Source of the DNA: Sphingomonas oligophenolica
GTDB taxonomy: Bacteria > Pseudomonadota > Alphaproteobacteria > Sphingomonadales > Sphingomonadaceae
Reading direction: 5' to 3'
DNA length: 64,000 nucleotides
Assembly (NCBI RefSeq): GCF_006438955.1
Contig: NZ_RCZK01000001.1
Span: 186,001 to 250,000 of the forward strand
Shown: positions 36,328-44,645 of the stretch, piece after piece
Layout: each line of letters opens with the position of its first letter
Numbering within the stretch: the first letter of the stretch is position 1
Program-made: the position numbers and the translations under genes
The notes under the pieces: generated by a model
What the model saw: the letters and a program-made list of their open reading frames with translations, nothing else
The model's database searches: none
What the model was told of the DNA's origin: nothing

Positions 36328-36360
36328 AAAAAAGAGCCCGGTACGTCGCCGTACCGGGCT
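36328..36360 (-). terminator. Rho-independent terminator of glnK-amtB
   Basis: On the minus strand an 11-base-pair stem (AGCCCGGTACG with CGTACCGGGCT, loop of 4) is followed by a run of six T. It lies 74 bases past the amtB stop. Confidence 0.9.
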
Positions 36361-36434
36361 GAGGTCGTCCGCAGGAGGAACGTCGGTGGGGAGCGGGGCT
36401 AGCCAGCCAGCCAGCGTGGCGGCCCCGCGCCCGA

Positions 36435-37784
36435 TCAGTTGTAGGCGCGCTCGCCGTGTTCGCCGAGGTCGAGGCCTTCGCGCTCGACATCTGCCGAGAC
36501 CCTGAGGCCGGTGACCGCCTTGGCGACGTAGATCGCGACCGTGGTGCCGACCGCCGCCCACACGATCGTCGCGCCGACCGTCGCGAGCTGGACGACGAGC
36601 TGGTGGCCCATCTCGAAATCGGCCTTGCCCGGCCCGCCGAGCAACGGCGCATAGACGATGCCCGTTCCGATCGCGCCGATCATCCCGCCGATGCCGTGGA
36701 TCCCGAACGCGTCGAGCGCGTCGTCGTAACCAAGCTTCGGTTTGAGGAATGACACCGCATAATAGCAAACGATCGAGGCGACCGCGCCGAGCACGATCGC
36801 GCCGAACGGCCCCGAATTGCCCGCCGCGGGGGTCACCGCGACCAGCCCGGCAACGATGCCGGAGCAGAAGCCGAGCGCCGATCCCTTGTGGCCATTGACC
36901 CGCTCGATCAGCATCCAGGCAAGACCTGCGCTCGCGGTCGCGACGAAGGTGTTGATCATCGCCAGCGCCGCCGACCCGTTCGCCTCGAGCGCGCTGCCCG
37001 CGTTGAAGCCGAACCAGCCGACCCACAACAAGCCGGTGCCGACGCCGGTCATCGTCAGCGAATGCGGCACGATGCGCTCGGTCGGATAGCCGATCCGCTT
37101 GCCGAGGATCAGCGCCGCGACGAGGGCCGAGACACCCGCGTTGATATGCACCACGGTGCCCCCCGCGAAATCGAGCGCGCCCATCTTGAAGAACAGCCCG
37201 CCCGATGCCCACACCATGTGCGCGACCGGGAAATAAACGATCGTCAGCCAGATCGCGCCGAACACCATCACCGCGCTGAACTTCATCCGCTCGACGACCG
37301 ATCCGAGCACGAGCGCGACGGTGATCGCGGCGAAGGTCATCTGGAAACAGATGAAGACATATTCGGGGATCGCGACGCCTGCGGTAAAGGTCGCGGCGGT
37401 CGATTCCGACGTGACGCCGCGGAGAAAGGCCTTGCCGAAGCCGGAGATGACATCACCCCCGCCGTCGCCGAACGCCATCGTATAGCCCCACATCACCCAG
37501 ATCAGCATCGCGAGGCACGCGACCGCCCCGATCTGCGTCATCGTCGCGAGCATATTCTTGGCGCGGGTCAGACCGCCGTAGAACAGCGCGAGCCCGGGCA
37601 GGATCATCATCAGGACAAGGACGGTGGAGGTCATCATCCACGCGGTATCGCCCTTGTCGACCGTCGGTGGCGACGCCGCCGCGGCGGGCACCTGCAGCGC
37701 AGCGTCCTGCGCCCAGGCGGGCAGCGCCAGGAACAGCGCCGTGCCCGCGCCTACATGAGCGGCAATCTTCAATGCGTGTTTCAT
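36435..37784 (-). CDS. amtB: Ammonium transporter
   Basis: 449-residue Amt channel for ammonium. A signal sequence of about 25 residues (A-L-P-A-W-A-Q), then 11 helices. Seen: F-Y-G-G-L-T-R-A-K-N, pore His in G-G-T-V-V-H-I-N-A-G, and the second pore His in F-G-I-H-G-I-G-G-M. The start at 37784 follows a GGGGGG-type site. It is downstream of glnK with a 11-base gap; the pair is transcribed from a sigma-54 promoter and ends at a strong terminator. Confidence 0.97.
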   Translation of the reverse strand: MKHALKIAAHVGAGTALFLALPAWAQDAALQVPAAAASPPTVDKGDTAWMMTSTVLVLMMILPGLALFYGGLTRAKNMLATMTQIGAVACLAMLIWVMWGYTMAFGDGGGDVISGFGKAFLRGVTSESTAATFTAGVAIPEYVFICFQMTFAAITVALVLGSVVERMKFSAVMVFGAIWLTIVYFPVAHMVWASGGLFFKMGALDFAGGTVVHINAGVSALVAALILGKRIGYPTERIVPHSLTMTGVGTGLLWVGWFGFNAGSALEANGSAALAMINTFVATASAGLAWMLIERVNGHKGSALGFCSGIVAGLVAVTPAAGNSGPFGAIVLGAVASIVCYYAVSFLKPKLGYDDALDAFGIHGIGGMIGAIGTGIVYAPLLGGPGKADFEMGHQLVVQLATVGATIVWAAVGTTVAIYVAKAVTGLRVSADVEREGLDLGEHGERAYN

Positions 37785-37795
37785 TCCGTCCCCCC

Positions 37796-38134
37796 TCACA
37801 GCGCAGAATCGTCGGTTTCGCCGGTGCGGATCCGCACCGCCTGGCCGACATCGAGCACGAAGATCTTGCCGTCGCCGATCGCGCCGGTGTTCGCTGAGGC
37901 TTGCACCGCCTCGACGACGCGGTCGGCCAGGCCGGCGGCGCAGACCACCTCGATCTTGATCTTGGGCACCATATTGGTGCTGTATTCGGCACCGCGGTAG
38001 ATTTCGGTCTGGCCCTTTTGCCGCCCGAAGCCCTTGACCTCGGTTACCGTCATGCCGGCCACTCCCAACGTGGTGAGCGCTTCGCGCACCTCGTCGAGCT
38101 TGAACGGTTTGATGATCGCGATGATGAGTTTCAT
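37796..38134 (-). CDS. glnK: PII nitrogen regulatory protein GlnK/GlnB
   Basis: 112-residue trimeric PII signal protein. The T-loop has Y-R-G-A-E-Y with the uridylylation Tyr at residue 51, and the C-terminal A-V-R-I-R-T-G-E-T-D-D motif is intact. Sitting directly upstream of amtB, it is of the GlnK type, which blocks the ammonium channel when nitrogen is plentiful. The ATG at 38134 is preferred over an upstream frame that begins at 38191. Confidence 0.96.
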   Translation of the reverse strand: MKLIIAIIKPFKLDEVREALTTLGVAGMTVTEVKGFGRQKGQTEIYRGAEYSTNMVPKIKIEVVCAAGLADRVVEAVQASANTGAIGDGKIFVLDVGQAVRIRTGETDDSAL

Positions 38135-38167
38135 CCGTACCCCCCCAGTTGGTCGTGATGCTGCATC

Positions 38168-38182
38168 GCAACACTCGTGCCA
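38168..38182 (-). promoter_or_regulatory. Sigma-54 (RpoN) promoter of glnK-amtB
   Basis: On the minus strand, TGGCACG-AGTG-TTGC: a perfect match to the sigma-54 consensus with exact spacing. Transcription would start about 12 bases downstream of the GC element, leaving a leader of about 20 bases before the glnK ATG. This is the expected nitrogen-starvation (NtrC) control; the NtrC sites themselves were not identified. Confidence 0.9.
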
Positions 38183-38272
38183 GATGCGCAACCACGGGGA
38201 AGCGCGGAACGGACGCGCGGTGACATCAAATCGTGCGTAAAATAGGATCAGCGCGGGGCGGCTGCCTGCTTT

Positions 38273-38473
38273 TTAGGCAGCGTCGACGATCGCCTTGGCC
38301 GCGGCGAGATCGTCCTCGTCGACCATCACCCGCACCGGGATCAGCAGATAGCTGCCATCGGCGATGCTCGTGCCGCCATCGAAGACGACCGCGGGAATGC
38401 CTTCGGATTCGAGCCGTCCCGCAACGATATTGGCAAGATTGCGATCGAACCGCCCGACCTCGACCAAGCTCAT
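38273..38473 (-). CDS. DUF2007-type small signalling-like protein
   Basis: 66 residues. The pattern R-F-D-R-N-L-A-N-I-V-A-G-R-L-E-S-E-G-I-P-A plus P-V-R-V-M-V-D-E-D-D-L matches the DUF2007 fold, related to the C-terminal part of PII-like proteins. Function unknown. The ATG overlaps the stop of the upstream PPOX-type gene, so the two are coupled. Confidence 0.75.
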   Translation of the reverse strand: MSLVEVGRFDRNLANIVAGRLESEGIPAVVFDGGTSIADGSYLLIPVRVMVDEDDLAAAKAIVDAA

Positions 38474-39018
38474 GCGGGTATCACCGTCTGCGGGCGGACC
38501 GGAAACCCGTCGATGCTCCGCGTCCGCGTTGCCATCGTCGCGAGATAGGCATCGGGCTCCTGCTGCGCGTGGTATTTCACCAGCGTCTGGCGCTCCTTTT
38601 CCAGCGTCATCCGCGGCACGCCCCAGCCGCAACTCGTCTGCAACCCCTCGACCGCGATCGCGAAGATCTGCCGCGTCCCCGGCAGCAGCTCGAAATGTGC
38701 AGCGAGCGGACTGAATCCCTCGTCCTGTGGCAACACCGCGCGGCCACGGCCATAGATCCGCAGGATCAGCGCGGGGTTGTCGAACGCGCAGAACATGATC
38801 GTGATCCGCCCGTCGGCGCTGAGGTGCGCCTGCGTCTCGTTCCCCGATCCGCCCAGATCGAGATAGGCGACGGTCGAATCGTCGAGCACGCGGAAACTGT
38901 CCATGCCCTTGGGACTGCAATTGATCCGCGCGCCATCGGCGGCGGTCGCGACGAAGAACACCGGCTGTTTCGCGATAAAGTCGCGATGGTCGCGGTTGAC
39001 GTGATCGAAGAATTCCAT
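38470..39018 (-). CDS. Pyridoxamine 5'-phosphate oxidase-family protein
   Basis: 182 residues, a split-barrel flavin-binding fold. Seen: F-F-V-A-T-A-A-D-G-A-R-I-N-C-S-P-K-G near the start, and Y-L-D-L-G-G-S-G-N-E-T. It resembles general-stress FMN-binding proteins; the substrate is unknown. The start at 39018 (MEFFDHV). Divergent from ccdA with a gap of 49 bases. Confidence 0.8.
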   Translation of the reverse strand: MEFFDHVNRDHRDFIAKQPVFFVATAADGARINCSPKGMDSFRVLDDSTVAYLDLGGSGNETQAHLSADGRITIMFCAFDNPALILRIYGRGRAVLPQDEGFSPLAAHFELLPGTRQIFAIAVEGLQTSCGWGVPRMTLEKERQTLVKYHAQQEPDAYLATMATRTRSIDGFPVRPQTVIPA

Positions 39019-39067
39019 CGCCCGGCTCCGGATTGACGCATTCGCGCCCGACCTATATCTTTCGATC

Positions 39068-39307
39068 ATGGCAACGTCGATTGATGATCGCGGCCCCCGT
39101 GCCGCTCGACATGCTCGGCGCGATCCGTTTGCCGAGGCCAAATCCTTGAATCTGGACGTCACCGGACTCGACGAGGCGGGAGCGCGACGCGCGGTCGGCA
39201 AGGAACAGGCCAGACAATATTACGCGGAAAACCGCGAATCCGTCGATGCATATAACGCTTGGATCAAAAAGAACGGGCTGCCGCTCGATAAATACCGACT
39301 CTTCTGA
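39068..39307 (+). CDS. ccdA: CcdA-family antitoxin
   Basis: 79 residues. The C-terminal part (A-R-Q-Y-Y-A-E-N-R-E-S-V-D-A-Y-N, then W-I-K-K-N-G-L-P-L) is the CcdB-binding tail typical of CcdA; the N-terminal half is the ribbon-helix-helix DNA-binding part. It neutralises the gyrase poison CcdB and represses its operon. Its stop overlaps the ccdB ATG (TGATG), as expected for the pair. Confidence 0.88.
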   Translation: MATSIDDRGPRAARHARRDPFAEAKSLNLDVTGLDEAGARRAVGKEQARQYYAENRESVDAYNAWIKKNGLPLDKYRLF

Positions 39308-39603
39308 TGGCGCAATTCGACGTGTACCGACTGTCGTCGGGTGACGTCGTCGTGGACTGCCAAACCGATCAATTATGGCATCTGGCGACCCGCGTCGTGG
39401 TGCCGCTGTTCGCCGACCATGAGGGCGTGCCGCCCAATGCGCGCCTCAATGCGGCTTTTCCGATCGATGGCGCGGAATGAATATTGATGACGCAGGCCAT
39501 CTCCGCTGTTCCTGCGAGCCTGCTGCGGACTAGGATCGGCACGCTGGCAATGCAGTATCTCAAGATCCAGGCGGCGCTCGACACCCTTACCGGTAGCTAC
39601 TGA
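39307..39603 (+). pseudogene. ccdB: CcdB-family toxin with an in-frame nonsense codon
   Basis: The frame begins MAQFDVYR, continues through T-R-V-V-V-P-L-F-A and R-L-N-A-A-F-P-I-D-G-A-E, then hits TGA at 39478-39480 (codon 58). The same frame stays open on the other side and reads on as L-M-T-Q-A-I-S-A-V-P-A-S-L-L-R to L-D-T-L-T-G-S-Y and TGA 39601-39603, the normal CcdB length. So one base change separates it from an intact gene. The C-terminal helix that poisons gyrase is lost if translation stops at 39478. The last residues also lack the W-G-I end of F-plasmid CcdB. Confidence 0.88.
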
Positions 39604-39611
39604 CACCGCCG

Positions 39612-40751
39612 CTATGGCGTAAAATCCCGCAGCCCCGCGACCGTCGTCGTATCGAGCCGCTTGATCAGCGCCACCACCAAATCGACCATCCCGTCGAAAT
39701 CGCCGCGATCGATCACGCCGTTGTGCGCATGGGTGTAGCGCGCGGGAACGACGAGGTTCACCGTCGGCACGCCGCCCGCGGTCGCCTGGATCGCGGCACT
39801 GTCGTCGCCATAGCCCTGGACGAGGTCGCGCTGGAGCGGGATCCCCGCCGCTCTTGCGGTGTCGGCAACGAGTGCCACCATCTTGCGATTGGGGATCGCA
39901 CTCGAATCATACAGGAAGATGCCCGGCCCGCCGCCGAGCACTGCCTGCGTTTCCTCGGGGTTGCGCCCGGGGCTGTCGCCGGTGATCCCGCCCTCGATCG
40001 CGATGCCGATATCAGGCTTGATCAGGTCCGCGGCGGTCCGCGCACCGCGCAGGCCCACCTCCTCCTGCACCGTCGCCGCGACGTAGAGCTGGTTGGGGTG
40101 GCCGCTCGCCTTGAGCCGCCGCAGCGCCTCGATCACCACCGCGACGCCGACCCGGTCGTCCCACGCCTTGCCCAGATAGCGTCCGTTGGCGAGAGCCGCG
40201 AACGGCGCGTCGGGCACCACCGGATCGCCCGCCCCGATCCCGAGCGCCGCGACCTCGGCGGCATTCTTTGCGCCGACATCGAGATACAGCGAATCACGCG
40301 GGAACACGCGGGTCCGCTCCTCGGCGGGAACGACGTGGATGTCGCGGATCCCGGTCACTGCGCGCACCGGGCCTTTCGACCCGATGATGATCCAGCGCTG
40401 GTCGGGCAGCGCCTGGTCGAGCCAGCCGCCGAGCATCTGCATCGACAGGAACCCGGTCCCCGTCACGCGCCGCACCACCCCGCCAAGCTCGTCCATATGC
40501 GCATCGAGCATGATCTTGGGCCCCGATGCGCCTTGCTTCGCAATCACCGACCCCAATCCGTCATAGGTCACGCTATCCGCGAGCGGCTTCACCTCGCGCA
40601 CCACGATCCGGCGGACATCCTCCTCGAACCCCGGCGGCCCCGGCGCATCGGCGAGTTCGGCGAGCAGCCGTTCGGTCCGGTCCCCGGTTTGCGCCAATGC
40701 GGGCGACGCGAGGGTAAGCGCGATCAGCGCGACAAATATGGGTTTGAGCAT
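39612..40751 (-). CDS. Exported M42-family metallopeptidase
   Basis: 379 residues with a Sec signal peptide (cleavage near A-L-A-Q). M42 aminopeptidase/endoglucanase-like fold with two metals. Seen: D-A-H-M-D-E-L-G-G, W-D-D-R-V-G, Q-E-E-V-G-L-R-G and T-H-A-H-N-G ligands. Probably trims peptides in the periplasm. Its start is followed upstream by a palindromic element and tldD. Confidence 0.9.
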   Translation of the reverse strand: MLKPIFVALIALTLASPALAQTGDRTERLLAELADAPGPPGFEEDVRRIVVREVKPLADSVTYDGLGSVIAKQGASGPKIMLDAHMDELGGVVRRVTGTGFLSMQMLGGWLDQALPDQRWIIIGSKGPVRAVTGIRDIHVVPAEERTRVFPRDSLYLDVGAKNAAEVAALGIGAGDPVVPDAPFAALANGRYLGKAWDDRVGVAVVIEALRRLKASGHPNQLYVAATVQEEVGLRGARTAADLIKPDIGIAIEGGITGDSPGRNPEETQAVLGGGPGIFLYDSSAIPNRKMVALVADTARAAGIPLQRDLVQGYGDDSAAIQATAGGVPTVNLVVPARYTHAHNGVIDRGDFDGMVDLVVALIKRLDTTTVAGLRDFTP

Positions 40752-40800
40752 ACGGTCAGCGTCGCAGGCCGGGCGGGATCAGGCAAGCCCCTTACCCAAA

Positions 40801-40907
40801 CGTCACCCCGGACTTGTTCCGGGGTCCATCGAGCGGCTTGGCGTAAGCTAGCGGCAGGAACGCGGCGCCCGCGGCATCATGGACCCCGGACCAAGTCCGG
40901 GGTGACG
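40801..40907. repeat. Palindromic intergenic element, family 2
   Basis: The left arm CGTCACCCCGGACTTGTTCC then GGGGTCCAT is mirrored by the right arm ATGGACCCCGGACCAAGTCC then GGGGTGACG, with a 50-base spacer. It fills the gap between the M42 peptidase and tldD. A half-site of the same GGACCCCGG motif is at 9254-9283 inside a gene. Confidence 0.85.
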
Positions 40908-40921
40908 GGTGGTGCGAGGAA

Positions 40922-42349
40922 TTACGCCGCGGTCCCGCCCACGGTCAGCCCATCGACCAGCAGCGTCGGCTGCCCGACCCCGGCGGGCACCGACTGCCCG
41001 CCCTTGCCGCACACCCCGATGCCCTCGTCGAGCGCGAAGTCGTTGCCGACGCCCGCCACCTTGGTGAGCACGGTCGGCCCGTCGCCGATCAGCGTCGCGC
41101 CCTTGATCGGCGCACCGATCCGGCCGTTCTCGACGAGATACGCCTCGGTGCAGCTGAATACGAACTTGCCCGACACGATGTCGACCTGCCCGCCACCGAA
41201 GCTCTTGGCGAAAATCCCGCGCTTGACGCGGCTGAGCAGTTCCGCGGGATCATCCTTGCCCGCCTTCATGAAGGTGTTGGTCATCCGCGGCATCGGCGCG
41301 TGCGCGAAGCTTTCGCGGCGACCATTGCCGGTCGGCTCGACCCCCATCAGCCGCGCGTTGAGACGATCCTGCATATAGCCCTTCAGGAAGCCGTCCTCGA
41401 TCAGAATCGTCTCGCGCGTCGGGGTGCCCTCGTCGTCGATCGACAGCGACCCGCGCCGGTCGGGCAGCGAGCCATCATCGACGATCGTGATCCCGCGCGC
41501 CGCGACCTGCTCGCCGATCCGCCCCGAGAACGCCGACGTGCCCTTGCGGTTGAAATCACCCTCCAGGCCATGACCGATCGCCTCGTGGAGCACGATCCCC
41601 GGCCACCCCGGCCCGAGCAGCACCGTCATCTCGCCCGCGGGTGCGGCGACCGATTCGAGGTTTACCAGCGCCTGCGCCAGCGCCTCGTCGATCGCGCGGT
41701 TCCACGTCGCGGGCTCGAACAGCGAATCGTACAGATACCGCCCGCCGATCCCGAACGTGCCCGTCTCGCGCCGGCCATTCTGCTCGACCACGATCTGGAC
41801 GTTGAGGCGCACCAAAGGCCGCACGTCGGTCGCGACGAAACCATCGGCGCGGACGATCTCGACCACGGCCCACGTGCCGCTCAATCCCACCGACACCTGC
41901 GCCACCCGCGGATCGCGCGCGCGCGCCGCGGCATCGATCGTCTGGCATAGATTCACCTTGTCCGCGAACGGCACCAGGTCGAGCGGATCGGCGTCGGTAT
42001 ACAGGTGGCGGTTCGTCCCCTGCGGCGGCGGTGCCTTGGCCGCGGTCCCCGGCTCGATCAGCGCCATCGTCTCGCCCGCGCGCTTGATCGCGGCTTCGGA
42101 CAGCTCGTTGGCATGCGCGAACGCGGTCATCTCGCCCGATACCGCGCGCAGCCCGAACCCCGCATTGGTGTCGTAGCTCGCGGTCTTCAGCCGCCCGTCG
42201 TCGAACCCGAACGCCTCCGATTTCTTGTATTGCAAATAGAGTTCGCCGTCATCGGCCTTGCCAAGCGCCGCGGCGGTCAGCGCCTGCGCGGCGTCGGGTG
42301 ACAGCGTGTCGCGATACAGGAACGAGCGGGGGTCTGAAGCTATCGTCAT
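40922..42349 (-). CDS. tldD: Metalloprotease TldD
   Basis: 475 residues. Contains the zinc motif H-E-A-I-G-H-G-L-E-G-D near residue 260. TldD works with TldE (PmbA) to trim peptides such as CcdA and microcin precursors; TldE is not in this window. The gene is about 1.3 kb from ccdAB, which may be a coincidence. The start ATG at 42349. Confidence 0.93.
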   Translation of the reverse strand: MTIASDPRSFLYRDTLSPDAAQALTAAALGKADDGELYLQYKKSEAFGFDDGRLKTASYDTNAGFGLRAVSGEMTAFAHANELSEAAIKRAGETMALIEPGTAAKAPPPQGTNRHLYTDADPLDLVPFADKVNLCQTIDAAARARDPRVAQVSVGLSGTWAVVEIVRADGFVATDVRPLVRLNVQIVVEQNGRRETGTFGIGGRYLYDSLFEPATWNRAIDEALAQALVNLESVAAPAGEMTVLLGPGWPGIVLHEAIGHGLEGDFNRKGTSAFSGRIGEQVAARGITIVDDGSLPDRRGSLSIDDEGTPTRETILIEDGFLKGYMQDRLNARLMGVEPTGNGRRESFAHAPMPRMTNTFMKAGKDDPAELLSRVKRGIFAKSFGGGQVDIVSGKFVFSCTEAYLVENGRIGAPIKGATLIGDGPTVLTKVAGVGNDFALDEGIGVCGKGGQSVPAGVGQPTLLVDGLTVGGTAA

Positions 42350-42385
42350 CCCCTAAAGATAGGAGCGCGGTGTCCTCGCGTAAAC

Positions 42386-42865
42386 CTAAGGCTTGGCGGG
42401 CAGCGTATAGGTAAGGTCGTAACGATGGACGCCGCCCTCGATCTCGATACCGAACGTCCCCGCGATGCCCGCCAGCGCGCCCGTCCCGGTATCGGGCGCG
42501 ATCACGACGCTGAGGTCCGCCGTGCCCGCCTTGTCGATCGTGCCCCGGTGCAACAACGCGAACCCTCCGCCGTGCCCATCGACGGTGCCCGTGAATTGAT
42601 CGACCGCGACATAGGCCCCCGCCTGACCCGGCTTGGGTGCGCCCGCGCTCAGCATCGTGCCGGTCGCGGTGCCGGTCATGCCTCCGGTAAAGGTCTTGGC
42701 GATCCCCATCCGCGCCGTCGGCAACCCGCCCGCGGGCGCGTCAGCCTGCGCTTCGGGCGTAATCTCGACCGTGAACGTTCCAATCGCATGCATCGTCGGA
42801 CTCCTGTCGAATGGGGGTGCGGCGGCGATCAGCGCGGGCGCAAGCAGATAGGCCAGCCCCCGCAT
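42386..42865 (-). CDS. DUF3224 domain protein with signal peptide
   Basis: 159 residues. A hydrophobic leader (A-L-I-A-A-A) is followed by a DUF3224 core: H-A-I-G-T-F-T-V-E-I, F-T-G-G-M-T-G-T-A-T-G-T-M-L, and I-A-P-D-T-G-T-G-A-L-A-G-I-A-G. DUF3224 proteins are compact beta-barrels of unknown role. The zf-CHCC stop lies just upstream (1-base spacing), so they are coupled. Confidence 0.8.
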   Translation of the reverse strand: MRGLAYLLAPALIAAAPPFDRSPTMHAIGTFTVEITPEAQADAPAGGLPTARMGIAKTFTGGMTGTATGTMLSAGAPKPGQAGAYVAVDQFTGTVDGHGGGFALLHRGTIDKAGTADLSVVIAPDTGTGALAGIAGTFGIEIEGGVHRYDLTYTLPAKP

Positions 42866-42866
42866 C

Positions 42867-43100
42867 CTACCGCCCCGCGCCATCCCCGTGATCGGGTAGC
42901 AGCGACTGATCCGCGCCGTCCGCCGCGCCGCCAACCAGGATGAACCGCCGGTCGCAATAGCCGCAATCGACATAGCCACTCTCGTCAATCTCAAGATACA
43001 CCCGCGGATGCCCCAGCGCCGCGCCGCCCGGAATATCGGTGGCGCCATCGCACGCGACACGGCGGTGGGAGACGCGGACGGTTTCGGGTGGCGGTACCAT
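42867..43100 (-). CDS. zf-CHCC zinc-finger domain protein
   Basis: 77 residues. C-D-G plus G-H-P-R-V-Y-L-E-I-D, then C-G-Y-C-D-R-R-F, the CHCC zinc ligands of the NDUFS6-like family; in mitochondria this is a complex I subunit. In bacteria it is often a free-standing small protein of unclear role. The start ATG at 43100 follows no clear ribosome site. Confidence 0.85.
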   Translation of the reverse strand: MVPPPETVRVSHRRVACDGATDIPGGAALGHPRVYLEIDESGYVDCGYCDRRFILVGGAADGADQSLLPDHGDGAGR

Positions 43101-43132
43101 GGTGGCGCGATAGCAAGCGCCGGTGCTGCCCA

Positions 43133-43265
43133 CAATCCTCCCCGGCACGGGGAGGGGGACCGCGCTCGAAGAGCGTGGTGGAGGGGCAGCGCCAAGCACT
43201 AGTCCTGCTTGGCTGCCCCTCCACCATGCTCCGCATGGTCCCCCTCCCCCGTCGGGGGAGGATTG
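43133..43265. repeat. Long palindromic element in a divergent promoter region
   Basis: A 133-base imperfect palindrome: CAATCCTCCCC at the left end is mirrored by GGGGAGGATTG at the right end, with inner matching arms GGTGGAGGGGCAGC and GCTGCCCCTCCACC around a short centre with ACTAGT. It sits between zf-CHCC (minus) and the ABC gene (plus), where both promoters should be. Single copy in the window. Confidence 0.85.
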
Positions 43266-43298
43266 TAGAGTTACACGTCGCGGCCTATCCCCCGCCCC

Positions 43299-44225
43299 AT
43301 GACCACCGAAGCCGCGATCAGCATCCAGTCCCTCTCCAAAACCTACGCCGGCGGCAAGCAGGCGCTCGACGCGGTGACGTTCGACGTCCCCCGCGGCCAG
43401 ATCTTCGGCCTCCTCGGTCCCAACGGCGCGGGCAAGTCGACGCTGATCAACATCCTGGCGGGGCTCGTCAACAAGACCGGCGGCACCGCGTCGATCTGGG
43501 GTTTCGACATCGCCGAACACCCCCGCAATGCCAAGGCGTCGATCGGGATCGTCAACCAGGAAATCCTGTTCGACCCGTTCTTCACGCCGTTCGAAACGCT
43601 CGAGATCCAGGCCGGGCTCTACGGCGTCGCCAAGCCGCAGCGGCGGACGATGGAACTGCTCCGCGCGGTCCATCTGGAGGACAAGGCCAACGCCTACGCC
43701 CGCACGCTGTCGGGCGGCATGAAGCGCCGCCTGATGGTCGCCAAGGCGATGGTCCACGCGCCCCCCGTCCTCGTCCTCGACGAACCGACCGCGGGGGTCG
43801 ACATCGAACTGCGCCAGCAACTATGGACCTATGTCCGCAGCCTCAACGCCGCGGGCGTCACCGTCGTGCTGACCACGCACTATCTCGAGGAAGCCGAGGA
43901 ACTCTGCGACCGGATCGCGATCATCAACCACGGCAAGCTGATCGCCAACGAACCGACCCGCGACCTCGTCGGGATGGCACAGGAAAAGATCGTCGCGGTC
44001 ACGGTCGACCGCGACCTGACCGTCGCGCCGGTGGCCGCGTGCTTCGAAAAGATCGTGCTGAAGGGCGACCGCGTCCTCGAAATCACCTACCACAAGGGCC
44101 GCGTCAACGCCGGCGAAGTCCTCGCCGCGGTCCAGGCCGACGGCCTCGGCATCGTCGACGTAACAACCAAGGAAGCCGATCTGGAGGACGTGTTCCTCAA
44201 CCTGACCCGCGCCGCAAACGCTTAA
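43299..44225 (+). CDS. ABC transporter ATP-binding protein
   Basis: 308 residues, DrrA/YadG-like. Walker A G-P-N-G-A-G-K-S-T near 43, signature L-S-G-G-M-K-R-R near 144, Walker B V-L-V-L-D-E-P-T-A-G near 164, then a switch H-Y-L-E-E-A-E. The C-terminal about 75 residues are a small regulatory domain. No permease gene is adjacent on either side, so the membrane partner must be encoded elsewhere. The palindrome at 43133-43265 lies just upstream. Confidence 0.92.
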   Translation: MTTEAAISIQSLSKTYAGGKQALDAVTFDVPRGQIFGLLGPNGAGKSTLINILAGLVNKTGGTASIWGFDIAEHPRNAKASIGIVNQEILFDPFFTPFETLEIQAGLYGVAKPQRRTMELLRAVHLEDKANAYARTLSGGMKRRLMVAKAMVHAPPVLVLDEPTAGVDIELRQQLWTYVRSLNAAGVTVVLTTHYLEEAEELCDRIAIINHGKLIANEPTRDLVGMAQEKIVAVTVDRDLTVAPVAACFEKIVLKGDRVLEITYHKGRVNAGEVLAAVQADGLGIVDVTTKEADLEDVFLNLTRAANA

Positions 44226-44645
44226 TGTCGCTGCGTCTGGTAATGGTGGTTTGCAGTCCGACAGCTTTCGGGAACGAGGATTGCCTAAGCTGCCGTCGCT
44301 GGATCAATCGATGGCGGCAGCTAGGCGCCCTACTCTCGGCCGTTCGGCGACGCGAACCCAGTTCCCAAAAGCTGCCGTTCGCTCGCATGCGACAGCGTCC
44401 ATTGCGGCGCTTGCCACCAGACTGCTTTTCCAGCCATGGCAGCGTGATCGATCCGGCCCTGCCGGAGACCGCCGTCATCGCACCGGCGAAGCTGCACCAC
44501 GTAGTGGGACACGATCGCGATAACTACACCGCTGCGCTACATGCATCGTGATCCTGAGCGGGTTAACCACGCCGCAAGTGAGCTCAGCAGCGTATCCGGC
44601 CTGCCGAGGGTCTCACGCGATCCCGAAAAACAGCGTTCGTCTGAT
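44226..44645. other. Gene-less stretch with a repeat copy
   Basis: About 420 bases with no convincing gene; short open frames overlap on both strands without ribosome sites. It begins the accessory islet. A minus-strand copy of the dispersed repeat lies at about 44312-44394. Confidence 0.6.
44312..44394 (-). repeat. Dispersed degenerate repeat, copy D
   Basis: On the minus strand the pieces GCGAACGGCAG, TTTTGGGAAC, ACGGCCGAGAG and GGGCGCCTAGCTGCCG align in order with the copy at 46401. It is interrupted by several differences. Not coding. Confidence 0.55.

Noticed and set aside
38135..38195. Upstream extensions of glnK/amtB frames to about 38191-38195
   Set aside because: PII proteins start at the M-K-L-I residues; the extension contains the sigma-54 promoter.
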